A stretch of 64,000 nucleotides of DNA. Source: Sphingomonadales bacterium (GTDB lineage: Bacteria; Bacteroidota; Bacteroidia; Chitinophagales; Chitinophagaceae). Under the pieces are notes generated by a model, which saw nothing but the letters and a program-made list of their open reading frames with translations, was not told the origin of the DNA and did not search any database. The stretch covers positions 1 to 64,000 of the forward strand of contig VHBB01000003.1 in NCBI GenBank assembly GCA_016872155.1, read 5' to 3'. The translations under genes were made by a program, and so were the position numbers. The first letter of the stretch is position 1, and every line of letters begins with the position of its first letter. Positions 1 to 8,066 of this stretch are shown in pieces.

Positions 1-187
1 TGCCGGCCCTCCTTATGCCCTCAATACCATCGATGAATTGCCCCGTCAACTCTTTAAGCGGCAACTGGTGGCTTCGGGCGGATTATTTGTGTTGGAGCAT
101 ACCCCGCGTAATGATTACCGTCAATTTCCTTTTTACCAACAGCAGCGAAATTATGGAACTACGGTCTTTAGCTTCTTCGTAAATTAG
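1..187 (+). CDS. rsmD: RsmD-like 16S rRNA guanine-N2 methyltransferase, C-terminal fragment
   Basis: This is the last 61 codons of a gene that begins before the window; the reading frame starts at base 2 and stops at TAG 185-187. The visible peptide starts AGPPYAL, continues with GGLFVLEHT and ends in YGTTVFSFFVN. That order (a PPY motif, then a strand ending in LEH, then a short YG..FSFF tail) matches the C-terminus of RsmD, which methylates G966 of 16S rRNA in the small subunit. The usual (D/N)PPY acidic or amide residue reads as Gly here. The lpxK start lies 10 bases downstream, so the two are probably co-transcribed. Only the end is visible, so the family call is moderate. Confidence 0.6.
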   Translation, partial: AGPPYALNTIDELPRQLFKRQLVASGGLFVLEHTPRNDYRQFPFYQQQRNYGTTVFSFFVN

Positions 188-197
188 CTGTTAACCG

Positions 198-1271
198 ATG
201 TTCTACCATTTTTTTTTACGCTCTTTCAGGATCTTCCTGTTACCTCTTTCGCTCCTGTATTGGTTGGTCGTTTACGTGCGTAACCTTCTTTTCGATAAAA
301 ATATACTGCGCTCGGCTTCTTTTGGAATGCCGCTCATAACCGTGGGCAATCTGGCCATTGGCGGAACCGGTAAATCACCACTTATCGAATACCTGGTGGG
401 ACTGCTGCATACCCGCTACCGAGTAGCGACCCTTAGCCGGGGATATCGAAGAAGGACGCTTGGCTATGCGTTGGCCACGGCTAGCTCTACCGCGCTAGAG
501 ATCGGAGACGAACCGCTGGCCTTACACAGAAAGTTTCCGACTATTCCCGTGGCAGTAGGCGAAGAGAGGCTACTGGCCATTCCCGAATTATTGCACGATC
601 ATCCCACTACAGAGGTAATTTTATTAGACGATGCCTTTCAGCATCGCTCTATTCGGGCAGGCTTTTCTGTGTTGCTAACGGAGTATTCTAATTTGTTTAC
701 CCGCGATTTTTATTTGCCTACCGGCGATCTTCGTGATCTGAAAAGCCGCTACCAAGAGGCCTCTGTACTGGTCGTGACCAAATGTCCGGCCGATCTAAGC
801 GAGCAGCAGCGAGCCGCCTTGATCAACGAGATGGCTCCCGCTCAGGGGCAACCTGTTTTTTTTACCACCCTTGCCTATGGCACGCCCTATCATCTTGTGG
901 ATAAAGAACCACAAGCGCTGTCCGGTCAACAGGAGATCTTGTTGGTAACGGGCATTTCGAATCCTCGCCCGCTTAAGCAGTACATAGAAGAACATTCCGC
1001 CACGTATCATCAGCTTACGTATAGAGATCATCATATATTTTCTATCGAAGACCTAAAAGACATACAGCGCGAGTTCGAAAAGATCTCTTCGCCTCATCGG
1101 CTCTTGATCACCACCGAAAAAGATGCCGTGCGGCTAGAGAAATTTAGTACCGAGATCGGAACGCTGCCTTGGTATGTACTGCCGGTAGAGCACCGGTTCT
1201 TATTTGGAGAAAAGGACCGTTTTGATCAATTGGTGATTGATTTTATTAAAAATTTTCAAAGACCCGCCTAG
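198..1271 (+). CDS. lpxK: Tetraacyldisaccharide 4'-kinase (lipid A biosynthesis)
   Basis: LpxK phosphorylates the 4' position of the tetraacyl-disaccharide 1-phosphate to make lipid IVA at the cytoplasmic face of the inner membrane. The 357-residue protein has a hydrophobic N-terminal anchor (about residues 9-28) and then the LpxK-type P-loop GNLAIGGTGKSPL, with GGTGKS at 55-60. LSRGYRR and the DDAFQH motif further on are also typical. Length fits the family (about 330-370). The ATG at 198 is the only sensible start before the membrane anchor. It sits between rsmD and rnr, with 5 bases to the next start, so a polycistronic unit is likely. It shows that the organism makes lipid A. Confidence 0.95.
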   Translation: MFYHFFLRSFRIFLLPLSLLYWLVVYVRNLLFDKNILRSASFGMPLITVGNLAIGGTGKSPLIEYLVGLLHTRYRVATLSRGYRRRTLGYALATASSTALEIGDEPLALHRKFPTIPVAVGEERLLAIPELLHDHPTTEVILLDDAFQHRSIRAGFSVLLTEYSNLFTRDFYLPTGDLRDLKSRYQEASVLVVTKCPADLSEQQRAALINEMAPAQGQPVFFTTLAYGTPYHLVDKEPQALSGQQEILLVTGISNPRPLKQYIEEHSATYHQLTYRDHHIFSIEDLKDIQREFEKISSPHRLLITTEKDAVRLEKFSTEIGTLPWYVLPVEHRFLFGEKDRFDQLVIDFIKNFQRPA

Positions 1272-1276
1272 CCTAT

Positions 1277-3295
1277 ATGGGAAGAAAGAACAGTAAGAGA
1301 AAACAGCAGCAGCGTAAACACCATCCTAGTGCAGTGGCGCAGGTCGTAAAGGGTACGCTCGAATTGACGCGCTCGGGAATGGGCTATGTGCTGGTCGATC
1401 AACTTGAGACTGATATTATGGTTCGCCCTGGTGATCTGCATAGTGCTTTGCATGGCGATCTGGTTAAAGTGGCCATTAAAGAGCGAAAGACCAATGGTCG
1501 GATGCAAGGGGTTGTCAAAGAGGTCATCAAACGTAAGCGAAGCGAATTTATCGGGCAACTGCAAGTGGGCAATGGATTTGCTTTTTTTGTGGCCGAGACC
1601 GATAAGCCCATGCCCGATATATTTATTCCTAAACAACTTTTGCAAGGGGCGATACAAGGCGACAGGGTCGTGGTAAAAGTAATTAAGTGGGAAGAAGGAG
1701 GCGACAAACGACCCATGGGAGAAGTAATTACGATCTTAAAAGAAGAAGACATGAACGACGCGGCCATGAAAGAGATCTTGCTCGAGGCCGGTTTTCCGTT
1801 GTCGTTTAGCGAAGAGGCATTCGAAGAGTCGGCCCGTATACCCGAGGTGATCGGCCAAGAAGAGATAGCGCAACGAAGAGATTGCCGCTCTATTCTCACT
1901 TTTACCATTGACCCCGTCGATGCCAAAGATTTTGACGATGCCATCTCTATACAGCAACTACCCAACGGTAATCTGGAGATCGGTGTTCATATTGCCGATG
2001 TAAGCCACTATGTAGTGCCAAAAACGGCGCTGGATGCCGAAGCGTATGCCAGGGCCACTTCGGTCTATTTGCCCGATAGGGTCAAACCCATGTTGCCCGA
2101 ACATATTTCGAATGTGCTTTGTTCGCTGCGTCCAAAAGAAGAAAAACTGACCTTCTCGGCTATTTTTATCATTACGCCGCAGGGGCAAATAAAAGATCAG
2201 TGGCTGGGCCGCACCGTTATTTATTCCGATCATCGCTTTACTTATGAAGAGGTGCAGGCTATTATCGAAGAGGGGAGCGGACTCTATGCCAAAGAGATCT
2301 TGCAGTTACATCAACTGGCCCGTCAGTTTCGGGCCCGGCGTTTCGAGCAAGGGGCCATCAATTTTTCTTCGCAAGAGGTTCGATTCAAGCTCAACGAAAA
2401 AGGAGACCCTGTAGGAATCATGGTCAAAGAGAGCAAAGAGTCACATCAGTTGATCGAAGAGTTTATGTTGCTGGCCAACCGAACCGTGGCTGCCTTTATT
2501 GCCCATAAAAAAATAGACAACAAGCCCATCCCTTTTCCGTACCGAATTCACGACGATCCCGACGAAGAAAAGCTAATTCCCTTTGTCGATTTTGCCCGCA
2601 AGTTCGGACACGGGTTTGACCGCTCCAGCCCAGCGGCCATCGCTGCTTCGTTCAATCAATTGTTGCAAGATGTCAAGGGTCGCCCCGAGCAACATGTGCT
2701 GGAGCAATTGGGTATCCGCACCATGGCCAAGGCCCGCTATACGGCCGATAACGTCGGTCACTATGGATTGGGTTTTGAGAATTACTGCCATTTTACCTCA
2801 CCCATTCGTCGCTATCCCGACATACAGGCGCATCGCATCTTGTGGGAGGTGTTGCAGCAAAAGATACAACCCGATAAAAAATTAGAGGAGAAATGCAAGC
2901 ATACCAGCGAGCGAGAGCGAGCCGCCATGGAGGCCGAGCGGGCTGCCAATAAGTACAAGCAGGTGCAATACATGAAAAACTTCTTGGCCGAAGAGTTCGA
3001 AGGAATCATCAGCGGCGTAGCCCACTTTGGATTTTGGGTCGAGACCATCGAACATAAGTGTGAGGGGTTGGTGAGTGTGGTCTCGTTGTCTGACTATGAT
3101 GACTTTCGGCATGTAGAGTCCGATTACTGCTTGTTGGGTATGCGCACCGGAAAAAAGTTTCGCATGGGCGATAAGGTGTGGATCAAGGTCGTGGCCGCAA
3201 ATCTCACCAAGCGCCAGCTCGATTACGAGTGGGTGGTGGCGGGCGAGTTGGCCGCTAAAAAATCAGTGCCCAAATTGCCCAAAACCAAGAAATGA
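1277..3295 (+). CDS. rnr: Ribonuclease R
   Basis: A processive 3'-5' exoribonuclease of the RNB (RNase II/R) family that degrades structured RNA in the cytoplasm. The 672-residue protein has a basic N-terminus, cold-shock-like OB folds (about 20-150), and the RNB catalytic centre DPVDAKDFDDA at 212-222, whose aspartates bind the metal ions. Conserved HIADVSHYV follows, and a C-terminal S1 RNA-binding domain begins near EGIISGVAHFGFWV (about 575-650), ending in a Lys-rich tail. It is shorter than the E. coli enzyme because the N-terminal helix-turn-helix region is missing, as is common in this phylum. The S1 domain separates it from RNase II only loosely, so 'RNase R' follows the usual naming for the phylum. 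Confidence 0.93.
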   Translation: MGRKNSKRKQQQRKHHPSAVAQVVKGTLELTRSGMGYVLVDQLETDIMVRPGDLHSALHGDLVKVAIKERKTNGRMQGVVKEVIKRKRSEFIGQLQVGNGFAFFVAETDKPMPDIFIPKQLLQGAIQGDRVVVKVIKWEEGGDKRPMGEVITILKEEDMNDAAMKEILLEAGFPLSFSEEAFEESARIPEVIGQEEIAQRRDCRSILTFTIDPVDAKDFDDAISIQQLPNGNLEIGVHIADVSHYVVPKTALDAEAYARATSVYLPDRVKPMLPEHISNVLCSLRPKEEKLTFSAIFIITPQGQIKDQWLGRTVIYSDHRFTYEEVQAIIEEGSGLYAKEILQLHQLARQFRARRFEQGAINFSSQEVRFKLNEKGDPVGIMVKESKESHQLIEEFMLLANRTVAAFIAHKKIDNKPIPFPYRIHDDPDEEKLIPFVDFARKFGHGFDRSSPAAIAASFNQLLQDVKGRPEQHVLEQLGIRTMAKARYTADNVGHYGLGFENYCHFTSPIRRYPDIQAHRILWEVLQQKIQPDKKLEEKCKHTSERERAAMEAERAANKYKQVQYMKNFLAEEFEGIISGVAHFGFWVETIEHKCEGLVSVVSLSDYDDFRHVESDYCLLGMRTGKKFRMGDKVWIKVVAANLTKRQLDYEWVVAGELAAKKSVPKLPKTKK

Positions 3296-3310
3296 GTCTT
3301 ATTTTGGGCT

Positions 3311-4276
3311 ATGCATTCGTTTAGCGATCTCTCGGCGCAGTTTAACCAGCAATTTTCAGCAAAACAGTTTCCGGATACACCTGCCAACCTTTACCAGGCC
3401 ACAGATTATTTTTTGCAGATCGGAGGTAAACGAATCAGGCCCGTGCTTTGCTTGTTGGGTAACGAACTTTTTGAACCCATTAAAGCCGATGCCTGGTCGG
3501 CAGCAACGGCCATTGAGCTTTTTCACAATTTTACCCTTATTCACGACGACATTATGGATAAGGCACCCCTACGCAGGGGTATGCAAACCGTACACACCCG
3601 CTATGGCGATAATACGGCCTTGCTGGCTGGCGATGTAATGATGATTCAAGCTTATCATTGGCTCAATAAGGTTAATGCTAACTATCTGCCTTCGTTGTTG
3701 CAGCTATTTAATCGTACGGCCACCGAGGTTTGCGAGGGCCAACAGCTCGATATGGATTTTGAAAGCCGTCAAGAGGTACAGCTAGACGAATACTTGCACA
3801 TGATTAAATTAAAAACCTCTGTGCTCCTGGCCTGTGCGTTGCAAATGGGGGCGCTGATCGGTGGGGCGGGTCAACGCAACCAAGAACTGATCTACTCGTT
3901 CGGATTACAGCTGGGGCTGGCCTTTCAGGTGCAAGATGATTATTTGGATGCCTTTGGCGACCCGCAAAAATTCGGAAAGCAAACCGGTGGCGATATTTTG
4001 GCCAATAAAAAAACCTTTTTGCTCATTCATGCGCTCGCATCGGTAAGCCCTACAGAAAAGCAAGAGCTTCAGACCTTGCTCGCGTCGACTGCTGCCGATA
4101 AGGTCGAGCGCGTGCTCAAGATCTATAAAAACTCGGGCGTAGATCAATGGGCCTTATCGCTCAAGCAGCAGTTACTAGATAAAGCCCTCGACAATTTAGA
4201 GCAGATCGCCGTTCTTTCTGCGCGCAAAGAGCCGTTGCGAGAGCTGGCCGCCTACCTAATTCAAAGAGAAGTGTAG
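3311..4276 (+). CDS. Trans-polyprenyl diphosphate synthase
   Basis: Condenses allylic diphosphates with isopentenyl diphosphate to make a linear prenyl diphosphate, used for quinone side chains or other isoprenoids. The 321-residue protein has GGKRIRPVL (38-46), the first Asp-rich motif DDIMD at 79-83 followed by the Arg pair RR (88-89), and the second motif DDYLD at 209-213. The first motif lacks the two-residue insertion of typical bacterial FPP synthases, and Phe lies five residues before it. A short- to medium-chain product (FPP/GGPP class) is therefore plausible, but chain length cannot be read safely. It starts 15 bases after rnr and is likely in the same transcript. Confidence 0.9.
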   Translation: MHSFSDLSAQFNQQFSAKQFPDTPANLYQATDYFLQIGGKRIRPVLCLLGNELFEPIKADAWSAATAIELFHNFTLIHDDIMDKAPLRRGMQTVHTRYGDNTALLAGDVMMIQAYHWLNKVNANYLPSLLQLFNRTATEVCEGQQLDMDFESRQEVQLDEYLHMIKLKTSVLLACALQMGALIGGAGQRNQELIYSFGLQLGLAFQVQDDYLDAFGDPQKFGKQTGGDILANKKTFLLIHALASVSPTEKQELQTLLASTAADKVERVLKIYKNSGVDQWALSLKQQLLDKALDNLEQIAVLSARKEPLRELAAYLIQREV

Positions 4277-4302
4277 TAGAATCATTATAAAATAATTTGC
4301 AT

Positions 4303-5994
4303 ATGTCTTCTTCGCTGTTTAGAAAAAAATCAATTGAGTCCATTCGAGCCGAGTACGAAAAAAGTAGCGCGCAGCAAGGGTCTCTAAAAAAAGTACTGGG
4401 GGTTCGCGATCTTACATTCTTAGGTATTGCGGCCGTTATTGGAGCGGGTGTTTTTTCTACCATCGGTGGAGCGGCCTATCACGGCGGACCCGGCATCTCG
4501 CTTCTTTTTGTTATTACGGCCATTACCTGCGGCTTCTCTGCACTTTGTTATGCGGAGTTCTCTAGCCGGGTACCGGTAGCGGGGAGTGCTTATACGTATT
4601 CGTATGTAACGTTCGGTGAGCTGGTGGCCTGGATTATCGGGTGGGCGCTAATTTTAGAATATGCCATTGGTAATATCGTGGTGGCTATTTCGTGGAGTGG
4701 TTATTTTAATAATCTACTGGTGCATGTTTTTAACATTCACCTGCCGGATTGGATGCTGGTAGACCCCGTTACGGCAGCCAATGCCTACCGTGAGGCTACC
4801 CAGGCCTTGGGGTCGGGTGTACCCCTTGATGAAAGGCAACTTCGATCGTATCAATTTGCCATTGAGGCCTACCGCCAAGCCCCACAGCTTGGATCGTTAA
4901 AAGTATTTTTTAATCTACCTGCTTTTGTAATTGTGGCCTTGATTACCTGGCTGGCCTATGTGGGCATCAATCAAAGTAAACGATCGGCCAATGCCATGGT
5001 AATTTTTAAAGTGTTGGTTATTTTGTTTGTAATCGGTGCCGGCGCTTTTTATGTAGATACCAATAACTGGAATCCTTTTATGCCCAATGGAATTACCGGT
5101 GTTTTAAAAGGAGTCTCCGCTGTTTTTTATGCCTACATTGGGTTTGATGCCATCTCTACTACCGCAGAAGAATGTAAAAACCCACAACGCGATATGCCCC
5201 GGGGAATGATCTACTCACTTTTAATTTGCACCGTACTCTATATTTTAATTGCGCTTGTGTTGACCGGCATGGAACACTACGAGGCCTTTAAAGGAGTCAG
5301 CGATCCGCTGGCTTTTGTCTTTGAGAACAGGGCCCCGTGGATCGAAAACATTGTTTCGGTGAGCGCGGTGGTGGCCACTACGTCGGTTTTATTGGTCTTT
5401 CAGATCGGTCAACCCCGCATATGGATGAGCATGAGCAGAGACGGATTGCTTCCGCGTCGTTTTGGAAAGATCAATGCCAAGTATCAAACTCCCGGCTTTG
5501 CCACTTTATTAACGGGTGTGATCGTTGGTGTAGGGGCCCTTTTCTTGCAAAGCGGATTGGTAACCGATCTGACCAGCATTGGAACCCTTTTTGCTTTTGT
5601 ATTAGTATCGGGTGGTGTGCTGTTATTGCCTCGTATCGAAAAGACGCCCGGGCAATTTCGATTGCCGTACATAAATGGGCAAGTATGGGCACCGCTTTTA
5701 GTGATTGGATTTTTTTATATGACCAGCGATCGCTTAGTAAGTGCTTTTGCCAATATTTTTAATGAGGGATACCAAGAGCTACTCTTTATAGGCTACTTTG
5801 TTTGTGCAGCTGTGCTGGCCTTTTTTTCGTTTACCAGAAAACTATCGCTTATTCCGGTGCTGGGCGTGCTTTCTTGTATGTATCTGATGATCGAAATTCC
5901 CTCGATTAGCTGGAGCTGGTTCTTTGCCTGGATGGCATTGGGGTTACTGATCTACTTTGGGTACGGCTATCGTAAAAGCCTGCTGAATAAATGA
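4303..5994 (+). CDS. APC-superfamily amino acid permease (cationic amino acid transporter type)
   Basis: An inner-membrane secondary transporter of the APC superfamily. From the ATG at 4303 the product is 563 residues; an in-frame TTG at 4297 adds only two residues and is less likely. The N-terminal soluble stretch leads into the APC signature (FLGIAAVIGAGVFSTIGGAA), and about 12 hydrophobic segments follow. SAVFYAYIGFDAISTTAEE is the typical CAT/YfnA-family helix 8 segment. A hydrophilic insertion of about 50 residues (near 145-200, containing ATQALGSGVPLDERQ) lies between membrane segments and is longer than in the standard family. The substrate is unknown; basic or neutral amino acids are the usual guess. 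A short AGTACT repeat after the stop is the only 3' structure seen. Confidence 0.88.
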   Translation: MSSSLFRKKSIESIRAEYEKSSAQQGSLKKVLGVRDLTFLGIAAVIGAGVFSTIGGAAYHGGPGISLLFVITAITCGFSALCYAEFSSRVPVAGSAYTYSYVTFGELVAWIIGWALILEYAIGNIVVAISWSGYFNNLLVHVFNIHLPDWMLVDPVTAANAYREATQALGSGVPLDERQLRSYQFAIEAYRQAPQLGSLKVFFNLPAFVIVALITWLAYVGINQSKRSANAMVIFKVLVILFVIGAGAFYVDTNNWNPFMPNGITGVLKGVSAVFYAYIGFDAISTTAEECKNPQRDMPRGMIYSLLICTVLYILIALVLTGMEHYEAFKGVSDPLAFVFENRAPWIENIVSVSAVVATTSVLLVFQIGQPRIWMSMSRDGLLPRRFGKINAKYQTPGFATLLTGVIVGVGALFLQSGLVTDLTSIGTLFAFVLVSGGVLLLPRIEKTPGQFRLPYINGQVWAPLLVIGFFYMTSDRLVSAFANIFNEGYQELLFIGYFVCAAVLAFFSFTRKLSLIPVLGVLSCMYLMIEIPSISWSWFFAWMALGLLIYFGYGYRKSLLNK

Positions 5995-6174
5995 GTACTA
6001 CCACAGTACTATTACGATAAGCATTTACACATAATGCAAAATCAATAAAAAACGACATCAGTTTCATTGCGTTTCTACAGCCTAAGAAAAATTGCTGTTG
6101 GAACTTTGTTAAGTATTGAAAATCGCTGATTCAAGTAATTCAGAATCAATTTTCAACTACTTAAAACCACTGCA
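5995..6174. other. Intergenic region between permease and GldL-like gene
   Basis: 180 bases with no gene. It holds an AGTACT...AGTACT repeat just after the permease stop and, at 6101-6108, GAACTTTG, a one-mismatch version of the TAnnTTTG -7 element. If used, that element would give a leader of about 60 nt for the GldL-like gene. Nothing else convincing is seen. Confidence 0.4.
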
Positions 6175-6990
6175 ATGATTTACTGGCTTAAGAAGATCGA
6201 TCGTTTCAATTTCCTTTACAGTATCGGTGCCGTCATTATCCTGGTTGGGGTAATTGCGAAATTTTTAGAGTGGGAATACGAAGATGAATTACTGATTTCC
6301 GGATTAATGATGGAGATCTTCGTATTTGCCACTTCGTCTATTCAGTATAAGAAAAAGCCATTTTATTATAAGTGGGAGAGGATCTTTCCTGACCTGCTAG
6401 ACACCAAGGCCGAAAATCCGCAAGACACCATTGCCGTTCACGACCGAATTGAGCAGGTGACAACCGGCTACATAGGAACCCTGCAAACTCATATTGTTCG
6501 TCTCGATAAACTCAACTACGATTTTTATAAGCTCAGCGACCAGATCAGGGACAGTATGAGCGCCATTGCAGTAAATGCCCAATCGGTATCAGAGAGTCTT
6601 AGCAAGATCAATGTCGGCACCGATTCCATTACCCAAGGTATACATGAATTCGAAAACTTGGGTCAAAGCTATTCGATGCTCGATGCAGAGATCTCGAAAT
6701 TGAGGGCCGTAACAGAATCGAATAGTGGCCGGCTGGCACAATTAGAAAAAGAATTGGAGGGGGCCGGAAAGTCGGTCAAGGAGTTGGGGTTTCAAAATAA
6801 CAATGGATACTACGGCATCCACTACGCCGAAACGACCGGCTTATTGGTAGAGGCTATCAAAGAACAACAGAAAATTATACAAGAGCTAAAGGCGAGTATG
6901 GCTACGTTGTCAGCTCAGCTACGGCAACTGCAAGCAGAGCTACCGGTTAAAAAAGACAACCCCGGTTCAAGTTCTAAGAGCAATCAATAA
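6175..6990 (+). CDS. Orphan GldL-like protein (T9SS/gliding motor family)
   Basis: A 271-residue protein with two closely spaced membrane helices (about 13-30 and 39-56), a short amphipathic stretch containing WERIFPDLL, then a long soluble region rich in heptad-like repeats (about 80-260), probably coiled coil. The N-terminus aligns well with GldL, the proton-channel subunit of the type IX secretion and gliding motor. FNFLYSIGAVIILVGVIAK ends in Lys29, and GLMMEIFVFA carries Glu47; these match the positions of Lys27 and Glu49 of Flavobacterium GldL as I recall that sequence. Canonical GldL sits in gldKLMN, but none of K, M or N is here. A 96-residue single-pass membrane protein follows 24 bases later. 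Family membership is well supported, whereas the role is inference. Confidence 0.75.
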   Translation: MIYWLKKIDRFNFLYSIGAVIILVGVIAKFLEWEYEDELLISGLMMEIFVFATSSIQYKKKPFYYKWERIFPDLLDTKAENPQDTIAVHDRIEQVTTGYIGTLQTHIVRLDKLNYDFYKLSDQIRDSMSAIAVNAQSVSESLSKINVGTDSITQGIHEFENLGQSYSMLDAEISKLRAVTESNSGRLAQLEKELEGAGKSVKELGFQNNNGYYGIHYAETTGLLVEAIKEQQKIIQELKASMATLSAQLRQLQAELPVKKDNPGSSSKSNQ

Positions 6991-7014
6991 CTTTATATTT
7001 TAAATTTCTACTAC

Positions 7015-7305
7015 ATGAAAAGTATGTCCCATCGCACCTTGCACACGCTACGCAACCTGTCTTTGTTACTAACCCTGGTACTTCTATTGGGTTTTACGGC
7101 ACAGCGCATCTACGTATTTAAAATGACCGAGGCACAGGCCCAGTACCACTGGCAAAACCTCGAGGTAATTAAAGTGGCCATGGATCAAAGCAACCTGCCC
7201 CACAACCAGGTAAAGCAGGTTATTGGTGCCATCGATTCGCTGCAAAAAGACCTGCAGCGCGGTCTAACCATCGATTCTACTTCTGCTGCTCCCAAACTTA
7301 AGTAG
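7015..7305 (+). CDS. Small single-pass membrane protein of unknown function
   Basis: A 96-residue protein I do not recognise. A basic N-terminus (MKSMSHRTLHTLRN) precedes one hydrophobic helix (about 15-32), so the C-terminal 60 residues probably face the periplasm. That part is polar, with predicted helix (QVIGAIDSLQKDLQ). The ATG lies 24 bases after the GldL-like gene on the same strand, so the two are probably co-transcribed. It could be a small partner of the GldL-like protein, by analogy with the single-helix GldM, but there is no sequence evidence for that. The RNase P RNA promoter begins 13 bases after its stop. Confidence 0.6.
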   Translation: MKSMSHRTLHTLRNLSLLLTLVLLLGFTAQRIYVFKMTEAQAQYHWQNLEVIKVAMDQSNLPHNQVKQVIGAIDSLQKDLQRGLTIDSTSAAPKLK

Positions 7306-7317
7306 TCGGGTTTGGCT

Positions 7318-7325
7318 TATCTTTG
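7318..7325 (+). promoter_or_regulatory. -7 promoter element for rnpB
   Basis: TATCTTTG is an exact match to the Bacteroidota housekeeping -7 consensus TAnnTTTG. Four bases separate it from the predicted 5' end of RNase P RNA at 7330, which calibrates the start-site spacing for other promoters in the window. No clear -33 TTTG is seen at the usual distance. Confidence 0.8.
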
Positions 7326-7329
7326 CCTC

Positions 7330-7703
7330 GCTACAGACCGGGCCGTCGATCCCTCGCTTCCAGAGGGGTAGGAAAGTCCGGACAGCACAGTGCCATGCAC
7401 CGGTTAAGAGCCGGGATTCGGGAAACCGAAGACAGATAGTGCCACAGAAAATAACTGCCCTTACCATTAACTTGTTAAGGGTGAGGATGAAAACGTGGGG
7501 TAAGAGCCCACGGCCCCGGATGGTAACATCCCGGGCGGGTAAACCTTGCATGCTGAAATGCCACGTATAGTAGCCCACAAGAGTGGCACACTCAAGCCTT
7601 GCGCAAGCAGGCGGGTTACAGGGTAGGCAGCTTGAGCCCCAGGGGTAACGCTGGGGACAGATAAATGACGCCCTCGACAGAATCCGGCTTACAGGTCTGT
7701 AGC
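7330..7703 (+). ncRNA. rnpB: RNase P RNA (class A)
   Basis: This is the catalytic RNA of RNase P, which removes the 5' leader of tRNA precursors. The ends pair perfectly to form helix P1 (GCTACAGACC at 7330-7339 with GGTCTGTAGC at 7694-7703). The conserved 5' core GGAAAGTCCGGAC is present near 7370, followed by ACAGATAGTGCCACAG, the internal GATGAAAACGTGGGGTAAGAGCCC block, and the 3' core ACAGAATCCGGCTTA near 7677. The length of about 374 nt fits the class. It has its own promoter and is followed by two T tracts (7704-7722) that could end transcription. Confidence 0.95.
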
Positions 7704-7722
7704 ATTTTTTTAAATTTTTTTT
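7704..7722 (+). terminator. T-rich tract after rnpB (possible terminator)
   Basis: Immediately after the P1 helix there are two runs of seven and eight T residues separated by AAA. The terminal helix plus U tract could act as a terminator. However, the Smr gene starts at 7723 with no promoter in between, so some read-through is implied. Confidence 0.4.
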
Positions 7723-8049
7723 ATGTTCTACAAGGCAGAAGAAGCGCGCGATAAAATGGAGGCTCCCCTCCATGTAGTCGATCTGCATATAGAAAAGCTT
7801 TGCACGCATTACCGCGATCTTTCGAATGCCGAGATTATTTTACTGCAACTGGAAACGCTAGAGAAATATTTTTATTTGGCTTGGGTGCATCACCTCGGCT
7901 CTCTTACCGTTATTCACGGCGTTGGCAAAGGAAAACTTAAAAGCGAAATACATCGCTGGCTAAAAGACAGACCTGAGGTGCGCAATTTCGAAAGCCGCTA
8001 TCATCCCCTTTATGGCAATGGCGCTACTGTTATTCAATTTGCGCTCTAA
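7723..8049 (+). CDS. Stand-alone Smr-domain protein
   Basis: A 108-residue protein made almost entirely of one Smr domain, the putative nuclease or nucleic-acid-binding module found at the C-terminus of MutS2. The signature is complete: VVDLHIEKL (18-26), then LTVIHGVGKGKLKSEI (about 61-76) and the end motif GATVIQF. It closely resembles the C-terminal part of Bacteroidota DUF2027 proteins, which carry a long N-terminal region absent here. The gene begins 19 bases after RNase P RNA with no room for its own promoter, so it probably depends on rnpB read-through. prfB follows 17 bases after the stop. Whether it cleaves RNA or DNA is unknown. Confidence 0.8.
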   Translation: MFYKAEEARDKMEAPLHVVDLHIEKLCTHYRDLSNAEIILLQLETLEKYFYLAWVHHLGSLTVIHGVGKGKLKSEIHRWLKDRPEVRNFESRYHPLYGNGATVIQFAL

Positions 8050-8054
8050 TTGCC

Positions 8055-8062
8055 TACCTTTG
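8055..8062 (+). promoter_or_regulatory. -7 promoter element for prfB (leaderless geometry)
   Basis: TACCTTTG matches TAnnTTTG exactly. Four bases separate it from the prfB ATG at 8067, the same spacing as at rnpB, so transcription should begin at or next to the start codon. Confidence 0.75.
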
Positions 8063-8066
8063 ACCT

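Noticed and set aside
7264-7809. Minus-strand open frame across RNase P RNA
   Set aside because: It covers the rnpB structure and has no recognisable protein motif; the RNA gene explains the sequence.
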